A DNA stretch of 64,000 nt from JBELHO01 sp042091375. GTDB taxonomy: Bacteria; Pseudomonadota; Gammaproteobacteria; Enterobacterales; Alteromonadaceae. The stretch is from assembly GCA_042091375.1 (NCBI GenBank), contig JBELHO010000011.1:20525-84524 (forward strand), given 5' to 3'. The translations under genes were made by a program, and so were the position numbers. Below the pieces are notes generated by a model, which ran no database searches, had not been told where the DNA came from, and saw nothing but the letters and a program-made list of their open reading frames with translations. Below are positions 19,861 through 28,744 of this stretch, piece after piece; the stretch's first letter is position 1, and the number at the start of each line of letters is the position of its first letter.

Positions 19861-19942
19861 CGTTTTTTTAACAGTTAACCATTTTACAAAACTAGGGTAA
19901 ACTATTCAGTAACAAACAATGCCAGTGAAAGGTGAAACCTTG

Positions 19943-20734
19943 ATGTCAACACCACAAGATAACTCCGCAAATAAATCATTAAATACCACAGCCGATGACA
20001 CCACTCATTTTGGCTACCAAACGGTTGATAAAAATGACAAAGAGTCGAAAGTTGCCGGGGTTTTTCACTCGGTTGCTGCGCAGTATGACATCATGAATGA
20101 CCTTATGTCTTTTGGTATTCACCGCTTGTGGAAACGTTTTACCATAGACGCCAGTGGGGTGCGCAGTGGCAATAGTGTACTTGATCTAGCCGGTGGTACC
20201 GGCGATTTAACCGCTAAATTTTCAAAGCTGGTTGGGCGTCAAGGCAAAGTGGTACTAGCTGACATCAATAGTTCTATGCTCAACGTCGGCCGCGACAAAT
20301 TGCGCGACTTAGGCTTAGTACAAAATATTGACTATGTGCAAGCCAATGCGCAATATTTGCCCTTTGAAGATAACAGTTTTGATATTGTCACTATTGCTTT
20401 TGGCTTGCGCAATGTCACAGATAAAGACATGGCGTTGCGATCAATATACCGGGTATTAAAACCAGGAGGTCGTTTGCTGGTGCTAGAGTTTTCTCAACCC
20501 GAGCATCAATTAGTCAATAAAGCTTATGATTTTTATTCGTTTAATATTCTGCCTAAAATAGGTGAGCTGATCGCTAAAGATGCTGATAGCTACCAATACT
20601 TGGCGGAATCAATTCGCATGCATCCAAATCAACAAACCTTACAATCGATGTTAGACGATGCCGGATTTGAACAAACCAGCTATAAAAACCTAACCGGTGG
20701 TATCGTCGCCTTGCACAAAGGTTATAAGTTTTAA
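19943..20734 (+). CDS. ubiE: Ubiquinone/menaquinone C-methyltransferase
   Basis: A SAM-dependent methyltransferase (263 residues) for the C2 methylation in ubiquinone and menaquinone synthesis. Motif I is VLDLAGGTGDLT, followed by GLRNVTD and the YRVLKPGGRLLVLEFS segment typical of UbiE. The chosen start is ATG 19943 with AAAGGTGA 7-8 nt upstream; an in-frame ATG at 19919 would add eight residues without a ribosome-binding site. First of ubiE-ubiJ-ubiB. Confidence 0.97.
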   Translation: MSTPQDNSANKSLNTTADDTTHFGYQTVDKNDKESKVAGVFHSVAAQYDIMNDLMSFGIHRLWKRFTIDASGVRSGNSVLDLAGGTGDLTAKFSKLVGRQGKVVLADINSSMLNVGRDKLRDLGLVQNIDYVQANAQYLPFEDNSFDIVTIAFGLRNVTDKDMALRSIYRVLKPGGRLLVLEFSQPEHQLVNKAYDFYSFNILPKIGELIAKDADSYQYLAESIRMHPNQQTLQSMLDDAGFEQTSYKNLTGGIVALHKGYKF

Positions 20735-20737
20735 GCT

Positions 20738-21370
20738 ATGGCGACTGGTCATAAAGTCATGACACAGCAAGCCCTTTGCGCCATGCTTGAGGCAGTTATT
20801 AATCGGGTATTAGCTGTAAATACAGCTAGCAATGAGGCTTTACACAAACTTGAACAAAAAACGTTAACCATAAAATTAGCCGAGTTGTCTTTTCCTGTCT
20901 CGTTTTCAGTGTGCCAACAACAAATTGCAGTTACTGGTCTCACTGAACGCAATGATTGTCAAGTAGACACCAGCATGACTAGCTTAATCGAGTTAAAAAA
21001 ACAGCAACAAATAACCACACTGATCAAACAAGACAAACTTGATTTGCAGGGTGATATTCAGGTGGCACAACAATTTTTAATGGTCGCCGAATCCGTAGAC
21101 ATTGATTGGCAAACTGAGCTCGCTCAACACATTGGTGACATACCCACTTACAAATTAGTGCAAATGGGATATTTTTTACAAAAAAAAATACGCTTTGCTG
21201 GGCAACAAATACAGGCCGATGCCAGTGAATGGTTATTGCACGAAATAAAAGCAGTGATCCACAGCGATGAAATGCAGCGTTTCAGCCAACAAGTCAGCAG
21301 CACATCACTGGCAACGGATCGCTTACAAAATAGAATTGATTTGCTTTTGGCCAATCAACTAAAAAGCTAA
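20738..21370 (+). CDS. ubiJ: Ubiquinone biosynthesis accessory factor UbiJ (SCP2 domain)
   Basis: A 210-residue protein with an N-terminal SCP2-type lipid-binding fold and a helical C-terminal part, matching UbiJ. In E. coli UbiJ binds lipids and, with UbiK, supports the aerobic ubiquinone-synthesising complex. It starts 3 nt after ubiE; a second in-frame ATG at 20759 gives a more UbiJ-like N-terminus (MTQQALCAML), so the start is uncertain by seven residues. The position between ubiE and ubiB supports the call. Confidence 0.9.
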   Translation: MATGHKVMTQQALCAMLEAVINRVLAVNTASNEALHKLEQKTLTIKLAELSFPVSFSVCQQQIAVTGLTERNDCQVDTSMTSLIELKKQQQITTLIKQDKLDLQGDIQVAQQFLMVAESVDIDWQTELAQHIGDIPTYKLVQMGYFLQKKIRFAGQQIQADASEWLLHEIKAVIHSDEMQRFSQQVSSTSLATDRLQNRIDLLLANQLKS

Positions 21371-21391
21371 AAAGGACATTTATAGATCACT

Positions 21392-22945
21392 ATGCGCTTA
21401 TATCAGATCCTAAAAATTTTTCTCAACCATGGCCTAGATGAATTATTACCCAAAAAATACTTGCCTTGGTATGTAAAACTGCTGCGCTCGTGTTTATTTT
21501 GGTTACCTAACAAACACAAAAATAAGCCATTAGCACAGCGATTTCGGTTAGCGATAGAGTCATTAGGACCGGTTTTTGTCAAATTCGGGCAAATGTTATC
21601 GACCCGACGCGATATACTGCCAGAAGACTTTGCGCAAGAACTCGCTTTGTTACAAGATAAAGTACCGGCTTTTAGCGGTGAGCAGGCACAACAAATCATT
21701 ACCCAAGTGTTGGGAGAAGAGACTTTCAATCACTGTTTTAGCGAATTTGATATTCAACCCTTAGCATCTGCATCTATTGCGCAAGTGCATAGCGCCACCT
21801 TAATTGAACAAGACCAAGAAAAAAAGGTAGTGATCAAAGTATTGCGACCGAACATTGCACGCACCATCAAAGCTGATGTCAAAGTCATGGCTCAGATGGC
21901 AACCATGGTGGCTAAATTACTGCCTGATGGCAAACGATTGCGACCTCGAGAAGTTGTCGAAGAATATCGCCGAACGATTTTGGATGAACTCGACTTACAA
22001 CGCGAAGCAGCCAATGCTATTCAGTTAAAAAGAAACTTCTCGCAAGGTCGCCACACAGATAAACAGCTATACATACCAGAAATACACAGTGAATACAGTG
22101 CTAAAAATGTGTTGGTTATGGAGCGTATTTACGGCATCGGGGTCAGTGAAGTAGACACTTTGCAACAGCTAGGTGTGGATATGAAGTTACTGGCTGAACG
22201 TGGCGTTGAAGTTTTTTTTACTCAGGTATTTCGCGATAGTTTTTTTCATGCTGACATGCACCCAGGTAACGTCTTTGTCAATGCAACCGAGCCAAGTGAT
22301 CCCACTTGGATCGCCATTGATTGTGGTATTGTTGGTACCCTTAATAGCGAAGACAAGCGTTATTTAGCGGAAAACTTTGTCGCTTTTTTTAATCGCGACT
22401 ACCGCAAAGTGGCGCAATTACACATTGATTCTGGCTGGGTTCCTGCTGATACCAGTGTCGATGAATTTGAATTTGCCATCCGCACCGTATGCGAGCCAAT
22501 ATTTAATAAACCACTCGCTGAAATATCCTTCGGGCAAGTGTTGGTTAACCTGTTTAATACTGCCCGACGCTTTAATATGGAAGTGCAACCGCAATTAGTG
22601 TTGTTACAAAAAACCTTATTGTATATTGAAGGCCTAGGTAGGCAACTCTACCCTCAACTCGATTTATGGCAAACCGCTAAACCTTTTTTAGAAGACTGGG
22701 TGAAAGAGCAAATGGGAATTAAAACGGTGTTGAGCAAAATCAAGCAAAACATTCCCTTTTGGAATGAAAAACTACCGGAAATCCCTGATTTAATCTACGA
22801 TTTTTTAAAACACAACAAAGACGCAGAGCAGCAAGTAGCTGTTTTAAAACAAATAAAGCAACAACAACAAAAATCGAATCAGCAGCTTATACGCGCTATC
22901 GTATTCGCCTCAGCGCTCATTGCGTTAGCGATACTTTATCGCTAA
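21392..22945 (+). CDS. ubiB: Ubiquinone biosynthesis regulatory kinase-like protein UbiB
   Basis: A 517-residue atypical (ABC1/ADCK/UbiB) kinase-fold ATPase needed for ubiquinone synthesis. The family KxGQ motif appears as VKFGQMLSTR near residue 65; catalytic segments include FFHADMHPGN near residue 290 and AIDCGIVG with the metal Asp. A C-terminal hydrophobic helix (about 497-516) anchors it in the membrane. In E. coli tatABC follows; here the tat genes are absent and a lone receiver gene comes next. Confidence 0.97.
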   Translation: MRLYQILKIFLNHGLDELLPKKYLPWYVKLLRSCLFWLPNKHKNKPLAQRFRLAIESLGPVFVKFGQMLSTRRDILPEDFAQELALLQDKVPAFSGEQAQQIITQVLGEETFNHCFSEFDIQPLASASIAQVHSATLIEQDQEKKVVIKVLRPNIARTIKADVKVMAQMATMVAKLLPDGKRLRPREVVEEYRRTILDELDLQREAANAIQLKRNFSQGRHTDKQLYIPEIHSEYSAKNVLVMERIYGIGVSEVDTLQQLGVDMKLLAERGVEVFFTQVFRDSFFHADMHPGNVFVNATEPSDPTWIAIDCGIVGTLNSEDKRYLAENFVAFFNRDYRKVAQLHIDSGWVPADTSVDEFEFAIRTVCEPIFNKPLAEISFGQVLVNLFNTARRFNMEVQPQLVLLQKTLLYIEGLGRQLYPQLDLWQTAKPFLEDWVKEQMGIKTVLSKIKQNIPFWNEKLPEIPDLIYDFLKHNKDAEQQVAVLKQIKQQQQKSNQQLIRAIVFASALIALAILYR

Positions 22946-23139
22946 AAACACAAATACTTGTCTGTTGTTAGCTGTCGATTATTGAGCACCAATCCACACT
23001 CGTGCAGTTGATCTGCATCCACCATTCACAGTTGCATTGCAGCCCTGTTTATTGTTATGTACTATAGATAATACAAGTTATTTTTACTTTTAAAAGCGAT
23101 TGAAATAAAGAAAACACTAGCAAAATAGCCAGTTATTTA

Positions 23140-23532
23140 ATGGATAAATTTATGGAAAGATCAGGGGAAAAACTGTTAATCGTCGAAGATGAGTTACTTA
23201 TTGCCTCTCTTTATCAAGAGTTTTTGCAAGAATATGGTTTTCAATCAACCATATGTGAAAATGGTGAGAAAGCATTAGCTCTATACAAACAAGCTAAACC
23301 TGCCTTTGATTTAGTGATCACCGATGAAACCATGCCTAAACTCACCGGTACCGAACTCAGTAAAGCCCTATTGGCGTTAACGCCACAATTACCGATCATA
23401 TTAATCTCTGGCTCAACAGAAGTTGCCCTTGAACGAGCAAACAAAGCGGTGGATATTAGATATCATTTAAAAAAGCCGGTCAGTTTATTCACCTTAAAAG
23501 AAGCTGTAGAACAGTGCTTAGCTTCGCGCTAG
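23140..23532 (+). CDS. Single-domain response regulator (receiver only)
   Basis: A 130-residue protein made up of one receiver domain: acidic residues Glu16-Asp17, phospho-acceptor Asp62 in VITDETMP, Ser90 and Lys112 in LKKPVS. There is no output domain, so it would act by protein contact or as a phosphate shuttle, as CheY or Spo0F do. No kinase gene is adjacent. An in-frame ATG at 23152 is an alternative start; neither has a clear ribosome-binding site. The 194-nt gap before it holds nothing I recognise. Confidence 0.88.
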   Translation: MDKFMERSGEKLLIVEDELLIASLYQEFLQEYGFQSTICENGEKALALYKQAKPAFDLVITDETMPKLTGTELSKALLALTPQLPIILISGSTEVALERANKAVDIRYHLKKPVSLFTLKEAVEQCLASR

Positions 23533-23537
23533 TATTG

Positions 23538-25565
23538 TTAATTACCGCTATTTTTATGCTTTAACAAGGCTCGCATACTCGCCACCCCCATTTGCGCTGA
23601 CTGATGCTGTTGTTCAGCAGTTTTTTTAGTTTGGGTCAACTCCCAACTGAGATCATCTTGTGGTAATTCATGTAAAAAACGACTGGCCTCTGTTCTTATG
23701 GTTTCCCCAAATTGTCTGCGTTCACGAGCATATGTAAAAATAAGTTCTCGTTGGGCACGCGTAATGCCAACATAGGCTAAACGGCGTTCTTCTTCAATGT
23801 TGCCTTCATCAATACTGGTTTGATGGGGTAGCAAGCCTTCTTCCATACCGATGAGAAACACATAGGGAAACTCTAAACCTTTTGACGCGTGTAAAGTCAT
23901 TAATTGTACTTGATCGGCATCGTCCTCATCTTCTCCCCTTTCCATCATATCGCGCAGAGTTAACCTAGTCACCACTTGTGCTAAGGTCATTGGCTCTTCG
24001 CCCTCTTCGCCAGCAATCATTTGCTGTACCCAACTAAACAGCTGAGTAACGTTTTTCATCCGCATTTCAGCGGCTTTAGCACTCGGTGAAGTACTGTAAA
24101 GCCAATCCTCGTAATTCATTTCTCGAACCATAGATCGCAAGACTGCCGCGGTATCGCCACGCTCTGCTTGATCCGCGGTGGCTACAATCCAATGGCTAAA
24201 GCTTTGCACGCTAACTAAGCCACGGCCTTGTAAATGTTGTTCTAGACCCAATTCAAAACTGGCGGCAAATAAGCTTATTTTTCGCATATTGGCATAACTA
24301 CCTAATTTTTCTAGGGTACTAGGACCAATTTCTCTTCTAGGCACATTGACAATACGCAAAAAAGCATTGTCATCGTCGGGGTTAACCAATAAGCGTAAAA
24401 ACGCCATCATATCTTTGATTTCAGTACGAGAAAAAAACGAAGTACCACCGCTAATTTTATAGGGAATGCGATTGGTCATTAAGGCCTTTTCTAATAGTCG
24501 AGATTGGTGATTACCGCGGTACAAAATAGCATAGTGTTTGAATTTGCTTTTATTCAGAAAGCGATGGCCAATTAATTCACCCACCACCCGCTCAACTTCA
24601 TGCTCCTCGTTTTTGGCTTGGATCACCCGCAATTCAACACCGTAAGCTAACTCACTAAACAAGGCTTTGTCGTAAACATGGGGATTATTGGCGATCAAAA
24701 TATTGGCACACTGTAAAATACGACCACTAGAGCGGTAATTTTGCTCTAATTTGATCAATTTTAACGATGGATAATCTTCACCTAACAACACTAAGTTTTG
24801 GGGTTTAGCGCCGCGCCAAGAGTATATCGATTGATCGTCATCGCCGACTACAGTTAATAAACCTTTGTCACCGCAAATTAATTTTACCAATTCATATTGA
24901 CTGGCATTGGTGTCTTGATACTCATCCACCAACATGTATTGAATTTTTTGTTGCCAGCGACTGCGTACTTCCGGAAAGTTGCGCAACAATAAGGTGGGAA
25001 TTAAAATTAAATCGTCAAAATCTAGGGCGTTATATGCTTTCATGTGTTGTTGATATTGCTGATAAAATTCTGCGTATATACGACTCTCAGCATCAACGGT
25101 AAGTTTAATCGCCGCATCGGGTAACAATAAATCGTTTTTCCATTGCGAAATCATATTTTGCAATTTACTCAGTAGCTCTTTATCGCCATCGAATTGCTTT
25201 TCTGTCAACTCCTTTAACAGCGCTAAGCTGTCTTGATCATCAAACAAGGTAAAGCCGGCTTTAAAGCCTAAGGTATTAATTTCTTTGCGGATAATATCCA
25301 AACCCAAGGAGTGAAAGGTAGATACAGTTAAACCACGGGTGTACTGCTTGCTGAGCATTTTCACCACCCGCTCTTTCATTTCACGCGCCGCTTTATTAGT
25401 AAAGGTTACGGCAGCAATATGCCTAGCTTTATAACCACATTTTTCGATAAGGTAAGCAATTTTTTGACAAATAACCCCAGTTTTACCACTGCCTGCACCA
25501 GCTAAAACAAGGCAAGGGCCATTGACATATTTTACCGCCTGATTTTGTCCGGGATTTAATTTCAT
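23538..25565 (-). CDS. rep: ATP-dependent DNA helicase Rep
   Basis: A 675-residue SF1A helicase, translocating 3'-5' and clearing protein blocks ahead of replication forks. Motifs: AGAGSGKT (motif I), VTFTNKAA (Ia), VDEYQDTN (II), GDDDQSIYSWRGA (III), QNYRSS (IV), LMTLHASKGLEF (V) and YVGITRAQ (VI). The N-terminus MKLNPGQNQAV matches E. coli Rep, which fixes the start at ATG 25565 instead of a TTG three bases earlier. It lies between the receiver gene and ubiK, on the opposite strand. Confidence 0.97.
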   Translation of the reverse strand: MKLNPGQNQAVKYVNGPCLVLAGAGSGKTGVICQKIAYLIEKCGYKARHIAAVTFTNKAAREMKERVVKMLSKQYTRGLTVSTFHSLGLDIIRKEINTLGFKAGFTLFDDQDSLALLKELTEKQFDGDKELLSKLQNMISQWKNDLLLPDAAIKLTVDAESRIYAEFYQQYQQHMKAYNALDFDDLILIPTLLLRNFPEVRSRWQQKIQYMLVDEYQDTNASQYELVKLICGDKGLLTVVGDDDQSIYSWRGAKPQNLVLLGEDYPSLKLIKLEQNYRSSGRILQCANILIANNPHVYDKALFSELAYGVELRVIQAKNEEHEVERVVGELIGHRFLNKSKFKHYAILYRGNHQSRLLEKALMTNRIPYKISGGTSFFSRTEIKDMMAFLRLLVNPDDDNAFLRIVNVPRREIGPSTLEKLGSYANMRKISLFAASFELGLEQHLQGRGLVSVQSFSHWIVATADQAERGDTAAVLRSMVREMNYEDWLYSTSPSAKAAEMRMKNVTQLFSWVQQMIAGEEGEEPMTLAQVVTRLTLRDMMERGEDEDDADQVQLMTLHASKGLEFPYVFLIGMEEGLLPHQTSIDEGNIEEERRLAYVGITRAQRELIFTYARERRQFGETIRTEASRFLHELPQDDLSWELTQTKKTAEQQHQSAQMGVASMRALLKHKNSGN

Positions 25566-25708
25566 CAAAATTCGATAAGCCGCTTACGGGTTGTGTGGAG
25601 AAAGTCGTCGATTTTACCTTGTTTACTCAGCCTCGTATAGTCAATTAATAGTTGGCAAAATGGGCAAATGCATTACAATAAAGTTTATATTCACGAAGAG
25701 ATACTGTC

Positions 25709-25966
25709 ATGATCACTGCAAAAAAAATTGAAGATATCGCCAAACAAGTTACCGATGCTATACCGCCCGGTTTAAAAAACATAGCTTCCGACTTTGAAGA
25801 TAAAACCAAATCCATTCTGCAAAAAAAATTGTCGCAATTAGATATGGTTAGTCGCGAAGAGTTTGATGTGCAAACACAAGTTTTATTGAAAACTCGCGAA
25901 AAACTTGCACAATTAGAAGAAAAAGTAACCCAACTCGAACAGCTCAATAGCAGTAAAACAGAGTAG
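25709..25966 (+). CDS. ubiK: Ubiquinone biosynthesis accessory factor UbiK
   Basis: An 85-residue YqiC/UbiK (BMFP-domain) protein. The conserved core QLDMVSREEFDVQTQVLLKTREKL (about 43-67) is nearly identical to the E. coli protein; the N-terminus is amphipathic and the C-terminal half forms a coiled coil that trimerises. UbiK partners UbiJ, whose gene is about 4.3 kb upstream in the same direction. Divergent from rep; followed by a repeat-filled gap. Confidence 0.95.
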   Translation: MITAKKIEDIAKQVTDAIPPGLKNIASDFEDKTKSILQKKLSQLDMVSREEFDVQTQVLLKTREKLAQLEEKVTQLEQLNSSKTE

Positions 25967-26014
25967 TAAATAGAACGTTAAATAGAGTAGTAAATAGAGT
26001 CCTAAATAAAGTAG
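25967..26014. repeat. 12-bp degenerate tandem repeat after ubiK
   Basis: Four consecutive 12-mers begin directly at the ubiK stop: TAAATAGAACGT, TAAATAGAGTAG, TAAATAGAGTCC, TAAATAAAGTAG, then a decayed continuation. Non-coding. Confidence 0.85.
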
Positions 26015-26050
26015 CAAAGTACAGTAATAAGTAGTACAACCGACAACTTC

Positions 26051-26461
26051 TCACTGATGACAATAGGTTGACAGTACTAGGCCTGTAGTGATCAGCTAAT
26101 AGTAATAGGCTAATAATGGTCGGCCAATAGTATTCAGCTGTTAGTCATAGGCTAAGAGGATTCGGCCAATAAATTTGGACTAAAAAGTTTAAACTAATGC
26201 TAGTGGCCATTGACTGATAGCCATTAACTCATGGTCATTAACTCATAGCCATTGACTCATAGCCATTAATTCATNNNNNNNNNNNNNNNNNNNNNNNNNN
26301 NNNNNNNNNNNNNNNNNNNNNNNNNNNNNNNNNNNNNNNNNNNNNNNNNNNNNNNNNNNNNNNNNNNNNNNNNNACACAGCCTTAATTCTTAGTTTTAAA
26401 TACTTAGTGTTAATATTTGCTCTAAATACTAAGCTCTAAATACTAAGCTTGAATGCAAATC
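26051..26461. repeat. 14-bp period tandem repeat array interrupted by the assembly gap
   Basis: Sequence cut into 14-base units from 26051 keeps register for about 16 units: for example AGGCTAATAATGGT at 26107, AGGCTAAGAGGATT at 26149 (42 bp later), CGGCCAATA at 26121 and 26163, and near the gap AGCCATTAACTCAT-like units at 26207-26274. After the N run the same period resumes: CAGCCTTAATTCTT (26378), AGTTTTAAATACTT (26392) and two exact CTCTAAATACTAAG (26420, 26434), ending 4 nt before the stop of the next minus-strand gene. Together with the 12-bp block it fills the whole 500-bp convergent gap; no gene is seen there. Confidence 0.85.
26275..26374. other. Assembly gap (100 N)
   Basis: Exactly 100 N, the usual placeholder for a scaffold gap of unknown length. 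It lies inside the 14-bp repeat array, whose true length is therefore unknown. Confidence 0.99.
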
Positions 26462-26465
26462 AAAC

Positions 26466-27392
26466 CTAGTCTTGCTTCATATTCCACAGTATGTCCTGAC
26501 CACTACCCATGACCGTACTCGGTAATTTACCGTCCCACTGCTGCGCTTTAACATAATCCACTAGTACTTTACTGTTTTTGATCGCAGCGGCTTTCTTTTG
26601 TATTGCTTCAGCTTCAGCCAAACCTTTTAACTTGATTGCCTCGGCTTCGGCTCTTGCCTCAGTGGTGATCGCATAAGCTGAACCATCAGCACGGGCTTTT
26701 TCGGCATCTCTTTTTGCTTCGGCAGTATTCACTTCCCGTTGCGCTTCTAATTTTTGTCGCTCTAAACGATGCATTTCAGCGGCAGCTAAGTTTTTTTCGG
26801 TCTGTTTAGTTTCAATACTTTGCAGGTATTTTTGCGGTAAAATTAAATTTTCTAATTGCACACTGTCCAGCTTAACTGGAAAATCAGACATAGCACTTAT
26901 CAATGTTTCTTCAATTTGTTGGATCACTTGACCGCGATTTTGAATAATTTGCTCGGCTTTAAAACGCGCCAACGCATCTTTCGTTGCTGAGCGCAATCTA
27001 GGATCAAGAATACGGTTTTCAAACTGATCTAAACCGCCATAACCTTTATACAATTCAAATGCTTCAATACGGTTAACAGTCCAGTTAACTGACACCTCGG
27101 CCTGCACTGGCATTTGTTCAAAGGTAGATGCCTTCATATTTTCCATATTTTTGCGGGTGCGAATTTCTAATTCTTCAACGGTATCAGCAAACGGCACCTT
27201 AGTATGCAAGCCAGGATTGACTTGGGTTGTGGCTTCGCCAAAGCGCTTGACAATACCGACATGTCCTTCGTCTATGGTATAAAAGGCGCTCCATAAAAAA
27301 ATCACTATAAGTATACCAATAATTGCTTTAATCAAATGCCTTACTATTTTCGAATTCTGGGTGGCTGTTGTGGTTTTAAGTCCATTATTCAC
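26466..27392 (-). CDS. SPFH/prohibitin-family membrane protein
   Basis: The start is GTG at 27392: GGAGAG lies about 7 nt upstream and the longer frame from 27461 has no ribosome-binding site. The 308-residue protein has one N-terminal membrane segment (about 18-38), then the stomatin/prohibitin SPFH domain (VPEGHVGIVKRFG-like start at about 41, GLHTKVPF), and a long Ala/Glu/Lys-rich coiled coil (about 205-275, with repeated EAxAIxxK). Such proteins form membrane-anchored rings and scaffold proteases or microdomains. No FtsH-partner gene (hflC/hflK pair) is adjacent, so its partner is unknown. Confidence 0.9.
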   Translation of the reverse strand: MNNGLKTTTATQNSKIVRHLIKAIIGILIVIFLWSAFYTIDEGHVGIVKRFGEATTQVNPGLHTKVPFADTVEELEIRTRKNMENMKASTFEQMPVQAEVSVNWTVNRIEAFELYKGYGGLDQFENRILDPRLRSATKDALARFKAEQIIQNRGQVIQQIEETLISAMSDFPVKLDSVQLENLILPQKYLQSIETKQTEKNLAAAEMHRLERQKLEAQREVNTAEAKRDAEKARADGSAYAITTEARAEAEAIKLKGLAEAEAIQKKAAAIKNSKVLVDYVKAQQWDGKLPSTVMGSGQDILWNMKQD

Positions 27393-27564
27393 AGGGTTCT
27401 CTCCTAAGTCAGATAAATAATATGTCTCATGATGATAAATTAATATCACATTCTTTGACATAATATGTCAAGGATAATAACACTTAATTACCAAATTATC
27501 AGCTGCACCAGTCAGTTAACATGTTACTGGCGAATGGGATGCACTAGATCAAGCTAAGTTAAAC

Positions 27565-28632
27565 TTACTGCGCATTATCACCGTTAAAAATAGCTCGTCG
27601 ATGAGCACTCAATGGCGCATCATCGCTTAACACCAGTTGATCATTTGTTATATGCACACCCAGTGTTGTCAATAATGGCAAGTAATTAGGAATGGCATGG
27701 CTTTGTGAAAACTGTATAAAAAGCGAAGAAAATATCCGGCTTTGACTGAGTGCATCGAGTTTGTTGACAATCGCTTGCGCACTCATATACCCAGTTGCAC
27801 AACACCGTTTTAATTGCTTTAACAGGCTATCTAAAGAAGTCTGCTGATTTGATCTGAGCAACACATCCGCTTGCAGCCAATACAAAGCGCCACTCCAATA
27901 GATACGCATATAATTGCGATTATACGCAATATTATCACTGACCTTATTTAACGGTTGATGCATAAAATTCTGTTGCTTATTAGCGCGTTCAAAGCCCTGA
28001 TAAAGCTTAAGCCACATCGTCTGCTGATCAAATACACCAACCCTAGCCTGAATAATATTCTGATAGTAGCTAGCCAAACCCTCAGAAAACCAACGCGCTT
28101 CACTAGCGTCATAGGGGATCAATAAATGACTAAACTCGTGATATATAGTCCAATCTGCTATTAATTCCTCCAGGTTAGCTGCGACGTTGACCACTAATAC
28201 CACTTCAGTAGGCGAATTTCGCTGTACCTCGCCCCAAGGAACAGCACTACTTTTGTCGTTAGTGGCCTTGATCACTGTAACAAAATCATCGCTGGGTAGT
28301 TCACCGTAAACTAAACTCAAGGCTGCCTTGGCATGATCCACCCAACGACTGAGCTTCTCTTGCTGTGTTGCTGAAAAATCATCGGCAAAGCGAATAGCTG
28401 ATACACCGACTCTGGTATGATTATCAGGATCAAGATCTTTGCTATTTTGATAGGTGACTCGCTCTGTATTAATTGCCTTTGCTGAGTTTACTGAGTTGGC
28501 CGATTTAGCAGAGTTTGCTGAATTGGCCAAAGAACTAGCCGTCAAACTGCAAACTAGGCATAGATATACCAGTAAGCGATACACAAAAGAGTGAGCTTGG
28601 CTAACCGTTGCTAGGTTACGATTGATCGGCAC
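27565..28632 (-). CDS. Secreted zinc metalloprotease-like protein (HExxH)
   Basis: A 355-residue exported protein. A hydrophobic signal segment spans about residues 17-36 (likely cut near SLA-NS). A low-complexity Asn-Ser-Ala/Lys stretch follows, encoded by degenerate 9-bp repeats. The catalytic motif HEFSH is at 165-169 and Glu184 in SEGLASYY is a good third zinc ligand, the gluzincin pattern. C-terminal half is helical with no recognised domain. Substrate unknown. It is on the same strand as the alkaline phosphatase, 112 nt downstream of it. Confidence 0.8.
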   Translation of the reverse strand: MPINRNLATVSQAHSFVYRLLVYLCLVCSLTASSLANSANSAKSANSVNSAKAINTERVTYQNSKDLDPDNHTRVGVSAIRFADDFSATQQEKLSRWVDHAKAALSLVYGELPSDDFVTVIKATNDKSSAVPWGEVQRNSPTEVVLVVNVAANLEELIADWTIYHEFSHLLIPYDASEARWFSEGLASYYQNIIQARVGVFDQQTMWLKLYQGFERANKQQNFMHQPLNKVSDNIAYNRNYMRIYWSGALYWLQADVLLRSNQQTSLDSLLKQLKRCCATGYMSAQAIVNKLDALSQSRIFSSLFIQFSQSHAIPNYLPLLTTLGVHITNDQLVLSDDAPLSAHRRAIFNGDNAQ

Positions 28633-28744
28633 GAAAATCCCTTTGCTAAGCTCAGTAAGTGTATTTGAGTCTAGAATACAATATCAGTCAATATCCAGCT
28701 AACTAAAATAATAGGCACCAGTATATCACTCGCGCCCATTTTTG

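Noticed and set aside
25967..26461. CRISPR array
   Set aside because: Units are 12-14 bp, contiguous and without spacers, and no cas gene is present.
26466..27461. Full 331-codon frame for the SPFH gene
   Set aside because: The extra 23 residues include the GGAGAG ribosome-binding site of the GTG at 27392.
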